Of a stretch of 48,333 nucleotides of DNA, positions 47,675 to 48,333 are shown in pieces. The stretch is taken from positions 1 through 48,333 of IMG/VR virus record IMGVR_UViG_3300009320_000027; one strand, given 5' to 3'. The DNA comes from a virus. The position numbers and the translations under genes are program-made. A model generated the notes under the pieces. The model had not been told where the DNA came from. It was given only the letters and a program-made list of their open reading frames with translations, and did not search any database. The first letter of the stretch is position 1. Each line of letters opens with the position of its first letter.

Positions 47675-47719
47675 GAACTTGACAGAACTTGACAGTGACG
47701 TTATGTTGCTCCCTAGATT
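47675..47719 (+). promoter_or_regulatory. Tandem -35 promoter for the MerR gene
   Basis: The ten bases GAACTTGACA are repeated directly (47675-47694), giving two TTGACA boxes. The first pairs with TATGTT at 47702-47707 over 17 bases. The second pairs with TAGATT at 47714-47719 over 19 bases, the long spacer typical of MerR-controlled promoters. GGGAGG at 47722 precedes the start. Confidence 0.6.
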
Positions 47720-47732
47720 CTGGGAGGACCTA

Positions 47733-48158
47733 ATGACAACCGCAACATTCACCATGGACGAGCTGGTGACGGCCAGCTCGATTTCGGCACGGACCATCCG
47801 CTACTACATCTCCTCGGGACTGCTCGCCGGTCCTGTGGGCCAAGGCCGCACGGCCAGTTACACGAAGGAAGGCCATCTGGACGTTCTCAAGGCCATCCAG
47901 AACCTCAAGGCTCAGGGAAAGGGCCTCGAAGAAATCCGCCGGATTCTGGAAGACCAGAGGGCGGACTTTCACCGGAGGCTCACCACCCCGGACGGGACGT
48001 GGGACCAGTTCGAGCTGGCCGACGACGTGACCGTTCAACTCAAGGTGGGGATGTCCCCACACCGCCGACACCGGGTCACACATGCCCTCGGGACGTTCTC
48101 GAAGGCTGTTGAAAATGTAGACGAAGAAGACACAAAGGAGGACAGGAAATGTCGCTGA
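47733..48158 (+). CDS. MerR-family transcriptional regulator
   Basis: A 141-residue protein with GGGAGG six bases before its ATG. The N-terminal winged HTH (residues 5-70) includes FTMDELVTASSISARTIRYY, the classic MerR recognition helix. The wing and linker follow (GQGRTASYTKEGHLDVLKAI), ending in EEIRRILEDQ. The remaining 65 residues include VTVQLKVGMSPHRRHRV and are too short for a ligand domain. Its promoter has a 19-base-spaced -35/-10 pair, so self-regulation is likely. It overlaps the next gene by ten bases. Confidence 0.85.
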   Translation: MTTATFTMDELVTASSISARTIRYYISSGLLAGPVGQGRTASYTKEGHLDVLKAIQNLKAQGKGLEEIRRILEDQRADFHRRLTTPDGTWDQFELADDVTVQLKVGMSPHRRHRVTHALGTFSKAVENVDEEDTKEDRKCR

Positions 48159-48333
48159 CAACCGTACCCAACTTCGGGGGCAATCCCGGCCAGTGGGTCC
48201 ACACAATTCTGGATGCCGCCACGCGGCAACCCATCGAGCTGGCCATGCAGCACCTCGACTTGTCCGGGCGAGTCAGTCCGGCGGGTGCGTTGCTGCGGGC
48301 CACGCACAGGTTGAAGTGCAAAGGAGACGGGCC
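48149..48333 (+). CDS. VIT-domain-like protein, N-terminal part, partial
   Basis: A frame starting at ATG 48149 inside the MerR gene end, with AAGGAGG eight bases upstream; it runs off the window. The 61 visible residues include PIELAMQHLDLSGRVSPAGA, then LLRATHRLKCKGDG. This resembles the first strands of VIT domains, which often follow a MerR gene and lead into a vWA domain. The call is tentative because the rest is missing. Confidence 0.45.
   Translation, partial: MSLTTVPNFGGNPGQWVHTILDAATRQPIELAMQHLDLSGRVSPAGALLRATHRLKCKGDG

Noticed and set aside
1-48333. CRISPR arrays, insertion-sequence transposases, rRNA genes
   Set aside because: No regularly spaced repeats, no terminal inverted repeats with transposase motifs, and no rRNA-like sequence were seen.

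Overview
The window is a stretch of a large, GC-rich tailed-phage genome, most likely a contractile-tailed (myovirus-type) phage or a prophage of one. The evidence is tightly packed virion genes with ATGA/TTGA overlaps and strong Shine-Dalgarno sites: a major capsid protein, three tandem paralogous virion proteins, neck/completion-type proteins and a very large tail-sheath-like protein. There are no ribosomal or ordinary metabolic genes. Shine-Dalgarno sites and TTGACA-type promoters point to a bacterial host; I cannot name it.

Layout. 1-2.3 kb: end of an acidic scaffold-like protein, a small virion protein and the major capsid protein. 2.3-6.2 kb: a lower-GC insert with an SF2 helicase, a methyltransferase-like protein and a HAD 5'-nucleotidase. 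6.3-17.7 kb: virion and accessory genes, including a SWIM zinc-finger protein, an FmdB zinc ribbon, three tandem paralogs and DUF5659-, DUF1360- and DUF3467-like proteins, interrupted by homing endonucleases. 19-21.2 kb: small genes and two proteins sharing a 30-residue N-terminal tag. 21.3-24.8 kb, minus strand: a TTGACA promoter, a Y-RNA/tRNA-like RNA, two homologous structured hairpins, a Ro60/TROVE-vWA protein, an ARPP-1-like protein and a PncC/CinA amidase. 24.9-28.9 kb: a DUF6939-like protein, a Cys-rich protein, decayed and fused GIY-YIG nucleases and an adenine methyltransferase. 28.9-38.4 kb: a spanin-like pair, more virion proteins, an intein-split actin-like ATPase and a homing endonuclease that displaced the start of a virion gene. 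38.6-47.3 kb: the sheath-like protein, another zinc-finger homing endonuclease and two virion or accessory proteins. 47.4 kb to the end: a histone H1 (Hc1)-like protein divergent from a MerR regulator, followed by the start of a probable VIT-domain protein.

Two themes stand out. First, the window carries six homing-nuclease loci (at least three catalytic folds), a further GIY-YIG fragment and one intein. At least two of these elements sit at the start codon of a virion gene and carry a re-coded copy of that start at their 3' end. Second, the Ro60-like locus has its own promoter, whose predicted start coincides with the first base of the stem closing the tRNA-like RNA. It also has two hairpins with compensatory changes and sits with ARPP-1 and NAD-salvage genes. 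Its promoter element is nearly identical to that of the distant MerR operon, which suggests shared control. All functions are inferred by reading sequence; no database search was possible.
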